Shown here: one piece after another, positions 24,413 through 35,908 of the stretch
Layout: every line of letters starts with the position of its first letter
Numbering within the stretch: position 1 is the stretch's first letter
Source of the DNA: Timema cristinae
Taxonomy: Eukaryota > Arthropoda > Insecta > Phasmatodea > Timematidae
Length of the DNA stretch: 64,000 nt
Reading direction: 5' to 3'
Assembly: GCA_039000515.1 (NCBI GenBank)
Contig: JBCFYV010000012.1
Location: forward strand, 115,579,949-115,643,948
The notes under the pieces: model-generated
Seen by the model: the letters and a program-made list of their open reading frames with translations, nothing else
Told to the model about the DNA's origin: nothing
The model's database searches: none
Translations under genes and position numbers: made by a program

Positions 24413-25031
24413 AATAACAAAGTCTAAATCTCAAAAGAAAAAAGCAATGTGAGTTTGGCTACTGGTACAGCCGAAATATTCTAGCCTTTTCAATGTGAAA
24501 GTGGAATTTATTTCAATATTAGAATGAGGTACTCATTGATTAGTATTTAATTTTAGCACGCGCTGCCTACCTCCACTATATAAAATATATGTTTAGATGT
24601 ATTTCAAGAAAACATTAATGACACTTTAGAGTTGAAGGTATACAAGGTTCATATTAACTTACCATAAAAGTGAATATACAAAATTAATTTTTTAGTGTAA
24701 ATTTCCTAAAATGTTTATTTTTAATTTAAATCATAATACAACCCCACACAATATAAATAAGTAACCAATAATTAAAAAAAGAATTAAAAGATATTCCATT
24801 ACGGTAGAATTATCCTGAAAGTCTTTTTCCTACCAATATCCTACTAATAATAGATTTATGTAGGAAAGCCTTTCAAGTAAATTTCTACGTAAAGACTGTA
24901 TAATCTTAGTTTGTTATATGTTGTTGGTGTTAAAAAGAAAAAAAATACATATTCCACACATGAGTTTTTATTTGTGGTTAAGAAATATATAAATTTAGTA
25001 ATTTACACATAAATGCAGAACATAGCAAATA

Positions 25032-25037
25032 TTTATT
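25032..25037 (-). promoter_or_regulatory. RpS10 poly(A) signal overlapping the stop codon
   Basis: AATAAA read on the minus strand shares its TAA with the expected stop codon, implying a 3' UTR of only a few tens of bases. A second AATAAA lies at 24967-24972 and could be used instead. Very short 3' ends are common in ribosomal protein mRNAs. Confidence 0.6.
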
Positions 25038-25076
25038 GTGGGGGTGGTCCTCTGCTTCCCCTCCGAATCCACCGCG
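25033..25076 (-). CDS. RpS10: RpS10 last coding exon, one base short
   Basis: After acceptor TTGTTCCAG the exon begins RGGFG in the frame set by exon 3, then departs from the family. Moving one base after the second GGA restores RGSRGPPPQ and a TAA at 25033-25035. The exon is 44 nt, where 14 codons plus stop need 45. Without the missing base the frame stays open to 24978, adding an unrelated tail. The expected TAA overlaps an AATAAA signal. Confidence 0.82.
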
Positions 25077-28000
25077 CTGGAACAAGTGAATAACAAACAA
25101 TGTATTTAACAAAATAAGTAGATAAACCTCAGAATTGATCCAAATTATGTTTAGAACTACTGAATAAATTATTAAAAAGTGTATGAAGAGGATGCCAAAA
25201 AATAATGATGTGTATAGAAAAAGACCACAAGGGAGGCCAATAAAGAGATGGAAAGAGAAGTAACAGTTAAGTGTGCAAATGAGAGGAGAAGAATGAAAGA
25301 AATTAAAGGAGGAAGAGTGGTGAAAGAATAGCGGATAGAGGCATTTTACTAAAGTGACCCTGCCACAGGCTGAAAACAGTTGATGATGATTAAGAAAGGG
25401 AGGAATTCTGTATGGCGACGCCCAGCATGAAAGGTGTAAACTGTCATGTTGTGCAATCCTCAATAATTTAAAACTGCTATTTCATATGTTAATTTTCCCA
25501 AGTTTTCATGTTATGTTTTTTTAACCATATTGTGTAGTGTGTGTGTGTGTGTTTTATATATTATATTTAAAAAAGTGGTGTTTATATGTAGCATATTTTG
25601 AGGTTATTGATTTATTGTGTACCAAATACATGTGTAGATACTACTCATAAAAATGGTTAGTTTGTAGTTTAGATATTTAAAATTATTTAGATATACATTG
25701 GACTTCAAATAAAAAAAGTTTTACTATATATTTAGTCTGTAAAGTGTTTGGTAAACAAATACTAAAAGTTGAATGGTATATATTAAACAACTTAGTAAGC
25801 CAAGGTTTAATTAGCGCAACATCACTTGAACACTGGGCTTATGTAGAATTAATATTTGACAATTTGCTAGTAAAAAGGGAAACAGTGAAAAAACTAATAA
25901 TGACCACCATGAAAAATAACTTATTGAGTTTTTCTGTTCCATTCCCGTCCAAATTAAATATTAGGTTTTTATTGTTTTTTTTACCGAATTAGGTTAAGAC
26001 TTACGAATTCCAGCTCTCCCGTTCCTGCTCCAACGTCGCCCTTCTTGTCAGGTCCAGCAGCGCCAGCACCTGGGGTCCTTCTGTAGGCGTCTCTGTCTGC
26101 CGCAGGTCGGGGGCCCTCTGATCGCGGGGCGGTAGGACGTGGGCGCGCAGTCTCAGGGCGGGTTTGGCGCTTCAGCGTCGCTGGGACAATCTAATCAAGA
26201 ACAAAAAGACCAAAACACAAATTATATCTAAATATAAACGTAATATAAATAAAAATTAATGTAAACTCTATTATCTGCTAAATTCAACCTTCCTATAACA
26301 GATTAATTAGCATAATTAGTACATATTTATAGGCCTATAGACTTGGGACGGAAACCTCGAATCCTTAAGGATATTTGAGAATTAAATCCTAAAAAAGATT
26401 TTTTTTCTTCAACTTTTCAAATGAAATTTGTTTTATAGCTCTATTACTGTTTATTGATGGTTCAGAGCAATTATAAATATAGAATAAACTTAATAACCAG
26501 ACCCCAGATCAGTAATTTAAAACTTAACTGTAATGTATATAAAAAAGTTATGTGTTGGACAATATTTAGTTACTATTTGGTATTTTCCAAACTATTTTTA
26601 GGAGGAGTCTGCGAGTTGGGTTTTTTTCTTTATAATAGAGTATTTAAAAAAAAACTCATGTTGAGTATAGCCTATTTATAATTTTAAAATCTTAAAAGAA
26701 AATATACATATTTGTTTATTTTAAAAGTAAAATAGTATAGGGGCTTATTTAAAATGTCACCAGTCAAAACAAACATAAAATGTAGATACATCTTTAAAAT
26801 ATGAGATTTTAAAAATATATGAAAACACATAGTTATATTCTTCAAATAAGAATGATACTCAATTTTATAAATAGTAAACACTTTTGAAGGGAAAAAAAAG
26901 GAGTTTAAAAAAATGAAAATATTGGTTTTAAATTATAAACCACACTTAAAAAAACATTTAAAAATAGCCACAAACACTCAAATGAGTATATTATAGGGGG
27001 GGGGGGGGGGAATCATCAAAATGTTGTTTTAAAACGTGTCTTTTCAAACATTACATTACAAATATTTATTACAATGTTGATGACTGATTTTATGCATAAT
27101 TCTATGACTAAATAATTACTAATACTTGTTTGGTAGTATAATATATTAATATCAGTTTTAAATAGATCAAGTTTAAAACAATCAAAACGTATACTAAACG
27201 TAAATTTTTAATCAACCGAAGTTATATTTATAAGAAAGGGGCAGTAAAAAATAATAAAAGTGACTATTCAAATATTTGTGATCTTAACTATTTATATTTT
27301 GCATTGCCTTTTCATGCAACTTCAATCAAGTATAATTCAAAATGAATGGACGAAAATATTGAATTAGTCTACCTGCATAGGTAATTTTATAGTTTTATTA
27401 TGTTATTAATGTGAAATTAATTTTAACAATTATTAAATTACCAAATTATTTGTAAGTGAAACTGCTAATATCATCTAAATTAAATAACTTAATCTAACAT
27501 GAGTCTTAAAATTGATTTGTAGTAAAAGAAGAAGTTTGAAAATGAAGCGCCTCCGAAACTATGGCTTTAATGACGAGTTCAGCTTGAAAATCGAGTATTC
27601 ACAGATCCCTTATTAGTTTATTATATTTATAATTTATATATACTCTTATGTTTATAATTTTTCCAAGATTCAAATTCAAAGGTGAATTGGAGATTTAGAT
27701 TTGTAAAGTAGGGGATTTGCTAAATAGATACATCAGGGTCTTTGGAACATGATAATGTACTCAAGACCGGCTTCGGTGACTGCGTGGTCTAACACGCTAC
27801 TCTCGTGTTAGACTAGACTGCCTAAGACGGGGAGATTGGGGTTTCATTCCAGTTGGGTGAACTGGGATGGTTTTTCATGAATGGTTTTCCACTCTCCCTC
27901 CACGCAAATGCATTTCATCTAAATTAAACCTCCCTAATCCCTAACCCATTAGTGTAACTCAAAACTTCTATCACACTTTGTGAAAACTTAATATTATACT

Positions 28001-31000
28001 CCCACAGGATTTTCAAAAAAGTTACTATGGAGTAAATCACTCCAACTTCACAAACAAGTCAAAGGTTCTCAAGTTAAATTCCAAAAGCATTACGTTCATG
28101 TAGGTTTGTAGGAGGTCCATCTTTTTCAATATAAAGCTAACTCTAAACAACTATATGAAATATTTCAAAGCCAAATTGAAGTTTGAATGATTATTACTAT
28201 TAGCATCGCGTCTTACTACCCGTTCGAGTTACATGCACTTACGCTAATGTGTAATGGTAGGGTGATTTTGAGATGAAATGGAGGACCTACAGTTTAACTT
28301 GGAATCCGAACCACGGTGGAGGCCTGGCATTCCACAAATTCACAAGTTGTGATTAATACACGTCTTGTCAGAGGTGAAGGTAGGGTTTGGCAATCAGATA
28401 AATCTGTTCCGGGACCGAAGAATGAACCCCGGACCCCAGCAGAGAAGTTCGACACCTTACCCCTAAACCGCCAGGTCACCAAGTTTGAATGTTTTATGGG
28501 TAAAAAAAATATGCTTTTTAGCACATTTATCGAATCTAAATCTAAAATCAAGTTTTTTTTAATTTCTTCTGAATCTTGAATCCAAATTTGAATATTCTAA
28601 AATGTACAATTTTAGTTGAAGGTAAAGTATTTTGAATTAAATTTTAAATTAAGAGTTGGTGCCAATGACAAATGCCAATTTGTTTGTTGTGTCTAGCCTA
28701 TTTTATCATAAATAAAAGAGTATTTTTTTAAAATACAATTTTGTCTTTTTCTCGTGTAATTTTGTTACTCTCACATCAACAAAAGCTCATATTATTCCTT
28801 TTACCAACTATTTTTTTTTTAATTTAGCACAGCTTCTTATTACCCATTCGGGTTATACACTTAAATACTTATTATGTTAATGGGTTAGGAATAGGGAAGG
28901 TTAAATTTAGAGAAAGTGAAGCCACATTTGCATGAAGGGAGGGTGGAAAATCACCAGACTGAGACTCAAACCTAGATCTCCCCGTCCTTAGCAGTCTAGC
29001 TCAACACAATACCAGCGTTTTAGCTAACTATGCCACCGAGGTGGGTTTTGTAGATCAAGGCAAAATCTTAATTTTTGTATCTGAGATTTTTACGAATCTC
29101 AAATCTCTCTATACCAAAGGACTCGAGCGTCCCACCTCTACTTTAGGGCCTGTCTTTTAACTAACGGATAAATATTGCTATCCAGAGATTAAAGTTGGTT
29201 ACCAGATAAATGTTGTAAGCCACTTTAATATTTTATTCGTATTATGGGTGACCTGGTGGTCTAGGGGTAAGGTGTCAGACTTCTATGCTGGCGGCTGGGG
29301 TTCAATCCTAGGTCCCGGCAAAGATTTATCTGATTGCCAAACCCTTCCTTCACCTCTGACAAGACATCTTGTGAATGTGGGGAATGCCAGGCAGCCACCG
29401 TGGTTCGGATTCCACGTTAAACTGTAGGTCCTTCATTTCATCTCGCAATCACCCTACCATTACACATTAGCGTAAGTGCGTATAACCCGAACGGGTAGTA
29501 AGACGCGGTGCTAATAATAATATTCGTATTATGAACTGAATCTATCTGCCGGATAGTTTTTGTAGGATATATTTTTATACAGAAAACACAAAGTTGGTAT
29601 TGTTTTTACTGGTGCGCACATGCGTATAAGCCCTGTTGCTACCGCTATAACCTGGAATAACAATGTCTACAACGCTCAACATTTGTTAAATAATAGTGGC
29701 TAAACAAGTGAATAAACAGATGGTGTTACGTGGGTGCAGAAGACAAGTTGTCTTGCAAGTAATAATCTTGATGTCTGCCAAAATATGCTCAATAGTTCGG
29801 TACAACGCTTGCAACGTTTAATTCATTTTAACACGCCTCGGTGGCGTAGTTGGCTAACGCGACAGTCGTGTTGAGCTGCTGAGGACGGGGATATTGAGGT
29901 TCGAATCTCGGTCGGGTGAACGGTTTTTTTTTCTCAATGGTTTTCCACTCTCCCTCCACGCAAATGCGGGTTCACTTCCTCTAATTCAACCTTCCCAATT
30001 CCTAATCCATTAGCGTAATTAGTACTTAAAGCGTATAACCCGAACGGGTAGTAAGACGCGGTGCTAAATATTATATTATTAATTCATTTTACTTACATTT
30101 AAATAATTTGTTCTTATATAGTTAATTTTAATTCTACAAATAGCTTGTCAGTTTTTATAAAAGTGCACATTATATGTTCTAACTTAACATATAGTTAGAG
30201 CCTGGTCCCGTGCTTATTCAACACGTGAGCCAACATTTTAACCAAAAAACAGACTGATTCTGATAGGTGAAACCTCATGAAAAACAACGCTTCACTATGA
30301 CAACACCCATTTTAACTTCCAGATAAAAGTTATCATGTACTTAACCCTCTTGATAAATACATTTTATCTGGCGGGAGATCAAAGTTTCACATCCATCCCT
30401 ACTTTCAGGCCTTTACCTCGGCAGGTAAGTGGAGATAGTTCCTCAAGTAGTTGATACCCTCGTTGGTGAGGTACCAATAGAAGTGCCGCCATGCAAACTG
30501 CTCCGACACATAGCCACGGGACTTCAACGACTGCGGAACCAAAACACTTATCAATAACATTACATAACCGTTATTATTTTAAAAGCAAGCCATATTTAAG
30601 CCTAACTTACATGAGCAGTTAGAATTTTGTCACAATTTCTGTTAGATTTAAAAACATAAAAAAGTATTTTAGTGAGTAAGCTTGCAGTTCGACATCAATG
30701 GTTGTTAGGGTGGTATGCATGAACACCGCTAAGTGTGAGAGGATGCTTAGTGGTGTGTTAGTCTAGTCTCAAGCATACTCACGATCCACCTTCTAGTCTA
30801 TGATGACTAACCAATGCCACAAAGGCTCCACTCACAGTTAGCGGCGTTCTTACATACAACCACTAGTCACCAGTCTGACACAATTTTGGGTGGAGCCGGT
30901 AAGGGCCGGCACACACCTATTACTAAATCATCAGCTGACCTTTGTATCATTGTCAACTGAACCATACAAGTCATTAATTACACAAAAGTTCAGTCAGTGC

Positions 31001-34000
31001 AGATGCATACACCAAGGTGTCTACCAAACATATTTTACAAAATTCCCTGACTTTTCCAGGCAACATTTTTCAATTTTTCTTGACTACTTTTTTCAAGTTT
31101 TAATGACTTAATTTATTAATTTTTGATTACATATCAAAAAAAGTTTGTATCTACTAAACATAAAGTTTTATCAGTTAATTTAAAAATTATAGTTATTTTA
31201 TTTTGGTGTTATTTACTTTTGTTTTAGTGTTTGGTTACGAAATTACTGAGATATTTTAGACATTTTTTAAATCCTTGACTTTTCCTTATTTTTAGTTAAA
31301 TTCTCCGACATTTCCCTGAATTTTCCAGGTTTTCCCTGCCTGTAGCCACCATGACACATGTACAGCTAAGCCATCGTTTTCTTGTTCTACATTCTTCCCT
31401 CTATGTTCTTTGAGTACAGACGTGCGCAATGTTGTAAGATGAGAATATTAAACAGTTAAACGAAGAAAATGAAAGACGTCCTGCTCTTTTAAGACAAAAG
31501 CTAAAAAGATTATTGTGAGCATCAATGTTAAAAGAAAACTTAGGCAAGAGATTTGTTCAATTGTGGTACCAGGTTGGTGTGTTTTTTATGTCTTTTATTT
31601 CATTTCAGAAATAAAGGTTTAACAATTAAGCTTAACTTATAGTGAATAAGCTTGACAATTATGAACACTTTAACTGCCATTGCACTGTTGAACCGTTGAT
31701 TAAATTTTGTTTAATCTTATGAGATCCAAATCTGTCATTCTTGATAAAAAGCTCGTTTTCACACGACCTACCAATTAAATTTTTCCGTTGATCCTTGAGG
31801 TTAAAGGAAAAACTTCAGACAAAAAAAGGCCGAAAATCGACTCCACAATTTGTGTATGTTATTTTCAACACTTTCAAGAGGACAATCATATACAGTAACA
31901 ACAAAAGTATGCCAGCCTTACTCCAAACATAATTATAACGTACACAACGGTGCCTAAATTACCCAATCCAAATGACACCACCTAGAAGTTTTATTAACAT
32001 TTTTCTTATGATTCTGAAATATTAGACTTTTAGCAAATAGGTTATATTCGTGTCTTGATAGGTTATACTAGGTCTCATCAAAACTTTGTGAGCTAATGCG
32101 GAAATATGAGGTAGTTCTTTAGAGTTTCAAATATATTATGGAATTTCCCTTTCAAAACTTTCTCGCTATATGATGGATGCACCCAGTAATTCCTTTTTCT
32201 CCTTTTCCTGAGGTGAATCACAAGTGCACAAACTGTGAGTTTCTACAAAACCCATGTTTAATAATCGTCCCTGCAAATTCTTTTATGAAATGAAAGCTAT
32301 AACAACTGAAAGGTCATTTATGTGTGCGCTTTCATACATTTTGAAGGGCGAATGACATTTGGTCAACAGAAAAAACTGGGGCTTTCGATAAAGGTGACCA
32401 AATGCCAGTCATGATGTTACAGTGTGAGCATCTCTATATGTTGTGAAGGGTCTTGAGCAAACAATGAAATAGTTCTCAGATTATTTCCTCCAAGAATGTA
32501 GACTCTGGCTTCAAAATAAGAGCTCATAATATTATAACAATATAAAATGGTATTAGTATCATTTTAGTCTTATACTTTTTCATTTTTAGTGACCAATATT
32601 TGTAATTTGGATAAAGAGATTTATTCTAAAATAAATTCACAATGCCAAAGAAGCTTTCCAAAAATTAATCTGTATTGGGGAATGTTTTATTACTAACTAG
32701 ATAGCTGTTGCCCGCGGCTTTGCTCGCGTGGAAGTTGATTATATACAAATACGAAAATATACATATGTATTTACAGATTAATTTAAAATATTACGTTACG
32801 TTGATGACCATAACTTGACCTCAGATCAAAAATAATGCAAGTCCGATACAAACTTTCACCCCCTTTTTCATCCCTTATTAAATAAAATTTCCAAAATTCC
32901 TGAAACACGTATTTATTTGTTTTACGTCAATAACCGAAATACAAAATTTTGTTTATGTAACTTTCAAAATGACGGACTTTCATACATATTATCATCCCAT
33001 ATTTTGACCCCTTTGGGGTGGAATTTTCTAAAATCCTTTCTTAGTGGGTGCCTACATAACAAAATAAATATACAGTCCGAATTTCATGCTTGTAGCCTTG
33101 ATAGTTTGCGCTCGGCGATGATGAATCAGTCAGTCAGTCAGGACATGTTATTTTATAAGTATAGATTAAGTTAATATTAAGAAATTTACCATGGAGCTTG
33201 AGTCGAAAGCTTGGTGTACAGACTCCATAGCCCTGCTACTAGGCATAAAAAGGGTGTCAAGCTTGGTTAAAGAGCAGGGGAGATTCAAACCCTTGTCCTA
33301 TCATATTATTCATCCAAACAATAACTATGGTAGTTACTATACTGAAAATGTAGTTTAAACATGGGACAAATTCAGGTACAGTGCATCGGCACATTGAACT
33401 TACTAGTTCTAGGTGACTACTGTGTTCAAGTGTTATTTTCAAACTCATCCAAGGTGGTAGCCCACAACTTTGTTTAATGAAAGTCATCTAGGAACCATTT
33501 TATTTAGAGTCCCTATTGTACAGTCAGTGCATCGTGTATAGTCGCTTGTTTTTAGTAAATTATATTTGTCTACCCTTCTTTGCTAATTTTTCATTTATTA
33601 TTCCATATAGTCAAAGAGTTTAAATTATTGTGACTACTGTAGCCTAGCATTTAACCAAAATAAAATTTCAAAAATCCTCCTTTCCTTGCCTTCAACACAA
33701 TAACCAATGGTTTACAGATTCCAGTGTATGTTATCTTAAACAAAACAAAACCGTTAGGAAGCATCAGTGTAGCAATTGCTGTAGTCCAGAGTTGTATTTA
33801 TTTTGGGATGTTGTTGCAGACTCTCAACTTAACAGTTGTTGACCAAGAACCAATCATAAATTTAATGGAAAACCTATTTGAAGGAGCGCAAAGGACAACC
33901 GAGCAAATAATTTCTAGATTTAACACAAATTTTATTTTTACTGCATATTATAGGTTTCAAGTGAAATATTATAATTGAAATAAACAGGAACTAATATTTC

Positions 34001-35053
34001 AAACCAAAGCAATGTTGATTATTACTATAATTCATTCACGACCTAAGTTTATTTGGATGACAGCTCAAAATGTTATTAGTAATCACTAATATATCACTAC
34101 GCCAACAACTGAAATCACTTTGAATGACTATAATGAAAATGTATTGTAATATATTAATGTGATAGTTAACCACAGTAATTTAGGCTAATATTATGTATAT
34201 ATTTATTTGAGGACAGACACAAAGTTTATTTATAGTTTTATTCCACTTAAAAAATATATTAACACCACTTTCACAAAAACTTTTAATAAACATAACTTCA
34301 AAATGGCGGCTGACAAATTTAAACTATATGGTTGAACATGACGGTAAACAAGTTTTCTACAATGATGCAGTTGATGAAAATATTTTATTCAGTTAAATAT
34401 TTTAAATTCGATAAAATAATCATAAAATCATTTATTGTATGTGAAAAAATTGAAAACAATTTTCTCTTTTCCAAGTAAATATGATGCCTGTATTAAAAGA
34501 TATTGATGTGCGCACTATATTACACAAAATCAGTAACGTTCCAAAGTGAAGAATAAGTACTTTTAATTATGTTAAAAATATTGTTTCGAGTTGGATAGAA
34601 AGAAATTATTTTTAAAATGAAATAGTATAAGAACACTTAAGTTTGTTATTTTAAATGTAATATATAACAGGTAATTAAAGATCTTTACAAATGTTGGCAA
34701 CCCAAAACCTAAACATATGATTTTTGAACTGTCATCCAGGTAAAAACCTATCATGAACGGACTTTAGCAACAAAATTACTTACTGCACTCTATATAGTTT
34801 TACAACAAACACAAAAATATTGTAAGCATGTCTTGCCTGCAAACATAATTAAAACTAAACACGCGAACAGTTAGTTGTACCCAATCTTCGACACTAAAAA
34901 CTCAATTACCTGCATAGCCTTAATAACTTGAAGGTTTGGAATTGCTTCAAGTTCTGGGTGTTTTGGTGCATGGAAATCCTTTTTGGCAACCATCACCCCC
35001 TCCTTGAAGAGGTACTCATAAATGGACACGCGATTCTTCTTGGGCATCAACAT
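25033..35053 (-). CDS. RpS10: Ribosomal protein eS10 (RpS10), four coding exons
   Basis: Component of the small (40S) cytosolic ribosomal subunit. The coding exons are 35053-34910, 30530-30417, 26190-26005 and 25076-25033, joined by GT-AG introns of 4379, 4226 and 928 bases, all in phase 0. They encode about 162 residues, against about 165 in animals. The family start MLMPKKNR is present, followed by the winged-helix plectin/S10 domain with [15 protein letters not shown], and then a Pro/Arg/Gly-rich tail with [20 protein letters not shown] and [11 protein letters not shown]. The start is fixed by the conserved MLMPKK just inside the exon. The last exon is 44 nt as assembled, one base short, so RGGFG runs into a wrong frame, while the +1 frame gives [13 protein letters not shown] as the family expects. 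An upstream non-coding exon and RP-type promoter are listed separately. The introns contain SINEs, MITEs and LINE pieces. Recognition of the family is secure. Whether the frameshift is real is open. Confidence 0.95.
25190..25400 (+). pseudogene. LINE ORF2 C-terminal fragment
   Basis: Plus-strand reading gives [15 protein letters not shown] before a stop, matching the basic RPRGRPxxRW motif found near the C-terminus of many non-LTR retrotransposon ORF2 proteins. The following bases keep a coding-like purine-rich pattern with stops. It lies just upstream of the last RpS10 exon, antisense to the gene, within its last intron. Confidence 0.4.
26005..26190 (-). CDS. RpS10: RpS10 coding exon 3 (residues 87-148)
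   Basis: Encodes 62 residues starting [13 protein letters not shown] and ending GAGTGELEF. It is clearly more GC-rich than its surroundings, as expected of a conserved exon in an AT-rich region. The acceptor is TTGATTAG and the donor GTAAGT. The Pro/Arg/Ala-rich composition is typical of the flexible C-terminal extension of eS10. Confidence 0.93.
26191..27769. other. RpS10 intron 2, 3'-side portion
   Basis: AT-rich intronic sequence with a G-run at 26995-27010 and no recognised element. Confidence 0.6.
27770..27965 (+). mobile_element. SINE-2, tail missing
   Basis: Head with CTTCGGTGACTGCGTGGTCT, body with CCACGCAAATGC, ending at CCATTAGTGTAA without the common tail. RpS10 intron 2. Confidence 0.78.
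28199..28480 (-). mobile_element. SINE-1
   Basis: Minus-strand, near full-length copy. It carries the alternative GTGATTAATACACGTCTTG segment in the body also seen near 7630 and, in variant form, at 55330. In RpS10 intron 2. Confidence 0.85.
28826..29050 (-). mobile_element. SINE-2
   Basis: Minus-strand copy from the tail TAGCACAGCTTCTTATTACC to the head GCCACCGAGGTGGG. A SINE-1 follows about 200 bases further right. Confidence 0.8.
29247..29521 (+). mobile_element. SINE-1, full length with target duplication
   Basis: The best complete copy. The tRNA-like head GGTGACCTGGTGGTCTAGGG carries A-box TGGTCTAGGGG and B-box GGTTCAATCC (29299-29308). A unique ~180-base body follows, then the tail GACGCGGTGCTAATAATAAT. 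ATTCGTATTATG at 29235-29246 and 29522-29533 is the target duplication, proof of retrotransposition. It is in RpS10 intron 2, antisense to the gene. Confidence 0.9.
29833..30067 (+). mobile_element. SINE-2, full length
   Basis: The best copy of the family. The head CGCCTCGGTGGCGTAGTTGG has A-box TGGCGTAGTTGG and B-box GGTTCGAATCT (29898-29908). The body contains TCCACGCAAATGCGGGTTCA. The 3' tail GCGTATAACCCGAACGGGTA...GACGCGGTGCTAA is identical to that of SINE-1. RpS10 intron 2. Confidence 0.88.
30417..30530 (-). CDS. RpS10: RpS10 coding exon 2 (residues 49-86)
   Basis: Encodes 38 residues, SLKSRGYV through [10 protein letters not shown] to LHLPAE. This is the most conserved block of eS10. 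The acceptor is TTCCGCAG and the donor GTAAAG. It is in phase 0 with both neighbours. It lies about 4.4 kb downstream of exon 1, in an intron rich in repeats. Confidence 0.95.
30701..30868. mobile_element. Small TIR MITE in RpS10 intron 2
   Basis: Imperfect inverted repeats of about 40 bases: left has GGTATGCATGAACACCGCTA; the right complement has GTATGTAAGAACGCCGCTAA. About 168 bp long, non-coding. Confidence 0.6.
31013..31352. repeat. Repeat with GGTGTCTACC / GGTAGCCACC ends
   Basis: Left end AAGGTGTCTACCAAAC and right end CCTGTAGCCACCATG are roughly inverted. The interior has TTCCCTGACTTTTCCAGG and its variants near both ends. The pattern is a widespread invertebrate element. A related, more diverged copy spans 23166-24160. 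Confidence 0.5.
31353..32697. other. RpS10 first coding intron, unannotated part
   Basis: No coding frame of interest; moderately AT-rich. Confidence 0.5.
32698..33168 (+). mobile_element. Insect-wide interspersed repeat (GTTGCCCGCGGCTT type)
   Basis: Starts GCTGTTGCCCGCGGCTTTGC and contains repeated stretches of the TTTCACCCCCTTTTTCATCCC and GGGGTGGAATTTTC kind. It ends TCAGTCAGTCAGTCAGGACA then an AT-rich ATAGATTA end. Very similar repeats occur in many insect genomes. I cannot assign it firmly to a LINE or other class. It is in RpS10 intron 2. Confidence 0.55.
33169..34034. other. RpS10 first coding intron, unannotated part
   Basis: An 84-codon plus-strand frame (33724-33978) has no recognised domain and is probably chance. 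Confidence 0.45.
34035..34757 (+). mobile_element. TIR element X, copy 1 (723 bp)
   Basis: Starts TTCACGACCTAAGTTTATTT and ends (reverse complement) GTTCATGATAGGTTTTTACC. Subterminally both ends carry GGATGACAG(C/T)TCAAAA. It contains CAAAATGGCGGC. The whole unit is repeated in opposite orientation at 37007-37752. It lies in the first coding intron of RpS10. No coding sequence, so probably a non-autonomous DNA transposon. Confidence 0.7.
34910..35053 (-). CDS. RpS10: RpS10 coding exon 1 (residues 1-48)
   Basis: Encodes 48 residues from MLMPKKNR through the [11 protein letters not shown] segment to IKAMQ. The 3' acceptor (ATATGTGCAG) ends at 35055, leaving a single untranslated base before ATG. 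The donor GTAATT follows at 34909. This is the N-terminal half of the winged-helix S10 domain. Confidence 0.95.
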
Positions 35054-35432
35054 GCTGCACATATAATATAAACTGACATACTGTGATAGGTTAGGTTAGA
35101 TCTAACTTAGCTAATCAAATAGCACATCTAAGTCAATGGCCTGGAAATATTTAACACAAATTAAGAGTTTAGTAATATTACAGTCATATAATTAAACATG
35201 ACTATTACTACAAACTTATAAACATATTTAGAATGAAATTACGAGCACGTTTAGTGAACAAATACAACTTTTATTATTTATTAAGCAAACTTTAAATACA
35301 TGAGACAAACACACTTTTTTAGGTTAGGAGCTATTATAAAATAATATTATAATATGCATCTGCTATGAATTTTGATGAAAACAATGCAGATGGTTATGGA
35401 AATTAACGATTTAAAAAGTATGTTTTACTTAC

Positions 35433-35540
35433 ATTAGAGAATGGAGAACCACGCATTAAACTCGAAAGATATCGATTATCGTTTTCTTTTACGACTATTT
35501 CAAAAACAACTTGCTATCGATTGGCGATAGATCGATAAAA
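35433..35540 (-). promoter_or_regulatory. RpS10 core promoter and non-coding exon 1
   Basis: On the minus strand, ATCTTTCGAG (C at 35468) fits the TCT/polypyrimidine initiator used by insect ribosomal protein genes. A 36-nt exon follows and ends at a strong donor, GTAAGT (35432-35427). Its 378-bp intron joins the exon carrying ATG, giving a 5' UTR of about 37 nt. TATCGAT (DRE-like) cores lie at 35470-35476, 35515-35521 and 35531-35537, the last two about 50 and 65 bases upstream of the inferred start. The motifs are seen directly. Their use is inferred from known RP promoters. Confidence 0.6.
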
Positions 35541-35908
35541 TTACTTAAAAACTTTGTCATATAAATAGATACATATAACACAGTTTTTAAGGACAATAAA
35601 TAATAGAGATAATTCATAATAATATTATTATGTCTGTTTGTTTATAAGGTGTGCGATATAAAATAGGTTTGAAAAATAAAAGTTAATATATTTATTAATA
35701 AGCAAGGATGGATGTTTCAAATATGATTTGAAAATAAAATCACAGGACAAATTAAGCCTAATTAGTCTCCCAGATATTCTATTCATATTTTCATCTGAAA
35801 CAAAAGTTGAAATTGAGGTTTTTAAAAATATTATTCTATAAGGTATCATTGAGCAAAGTATTTACAAGATTCATAAAATACATAATTATTTGTAGTAAGG
35901 AACAATAT

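Noticed and set aside
24978..25463. 161-codon minus-strand protein
   Set aside because: It is intron sequence plus the frameshifted last RpS10 exon and read-through, with no independent family features.
25744..25992. 82-codon plus-strand frame antisense to RpS10 intron 3
   Set aside because: AT-rich with no recognisable motif, and it ends at the RpS10 splice donor region by chance.
28294..28579. Overlapping frames over a SINE-1
   Set aside because: They coincide with the SINE body. The same peptides recur at other SINE-1 copies (11687-11878, 57748-57945).
33724..33978. 84-codon frame
   Set aside because: No domain, no splice context and inside an RpS10 intron. Chance is the simplest reading.
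34574..34757. Minus-strand 60-codon frame
   Set aside because: It lies in TIR element X and is not preserved in the second copy.
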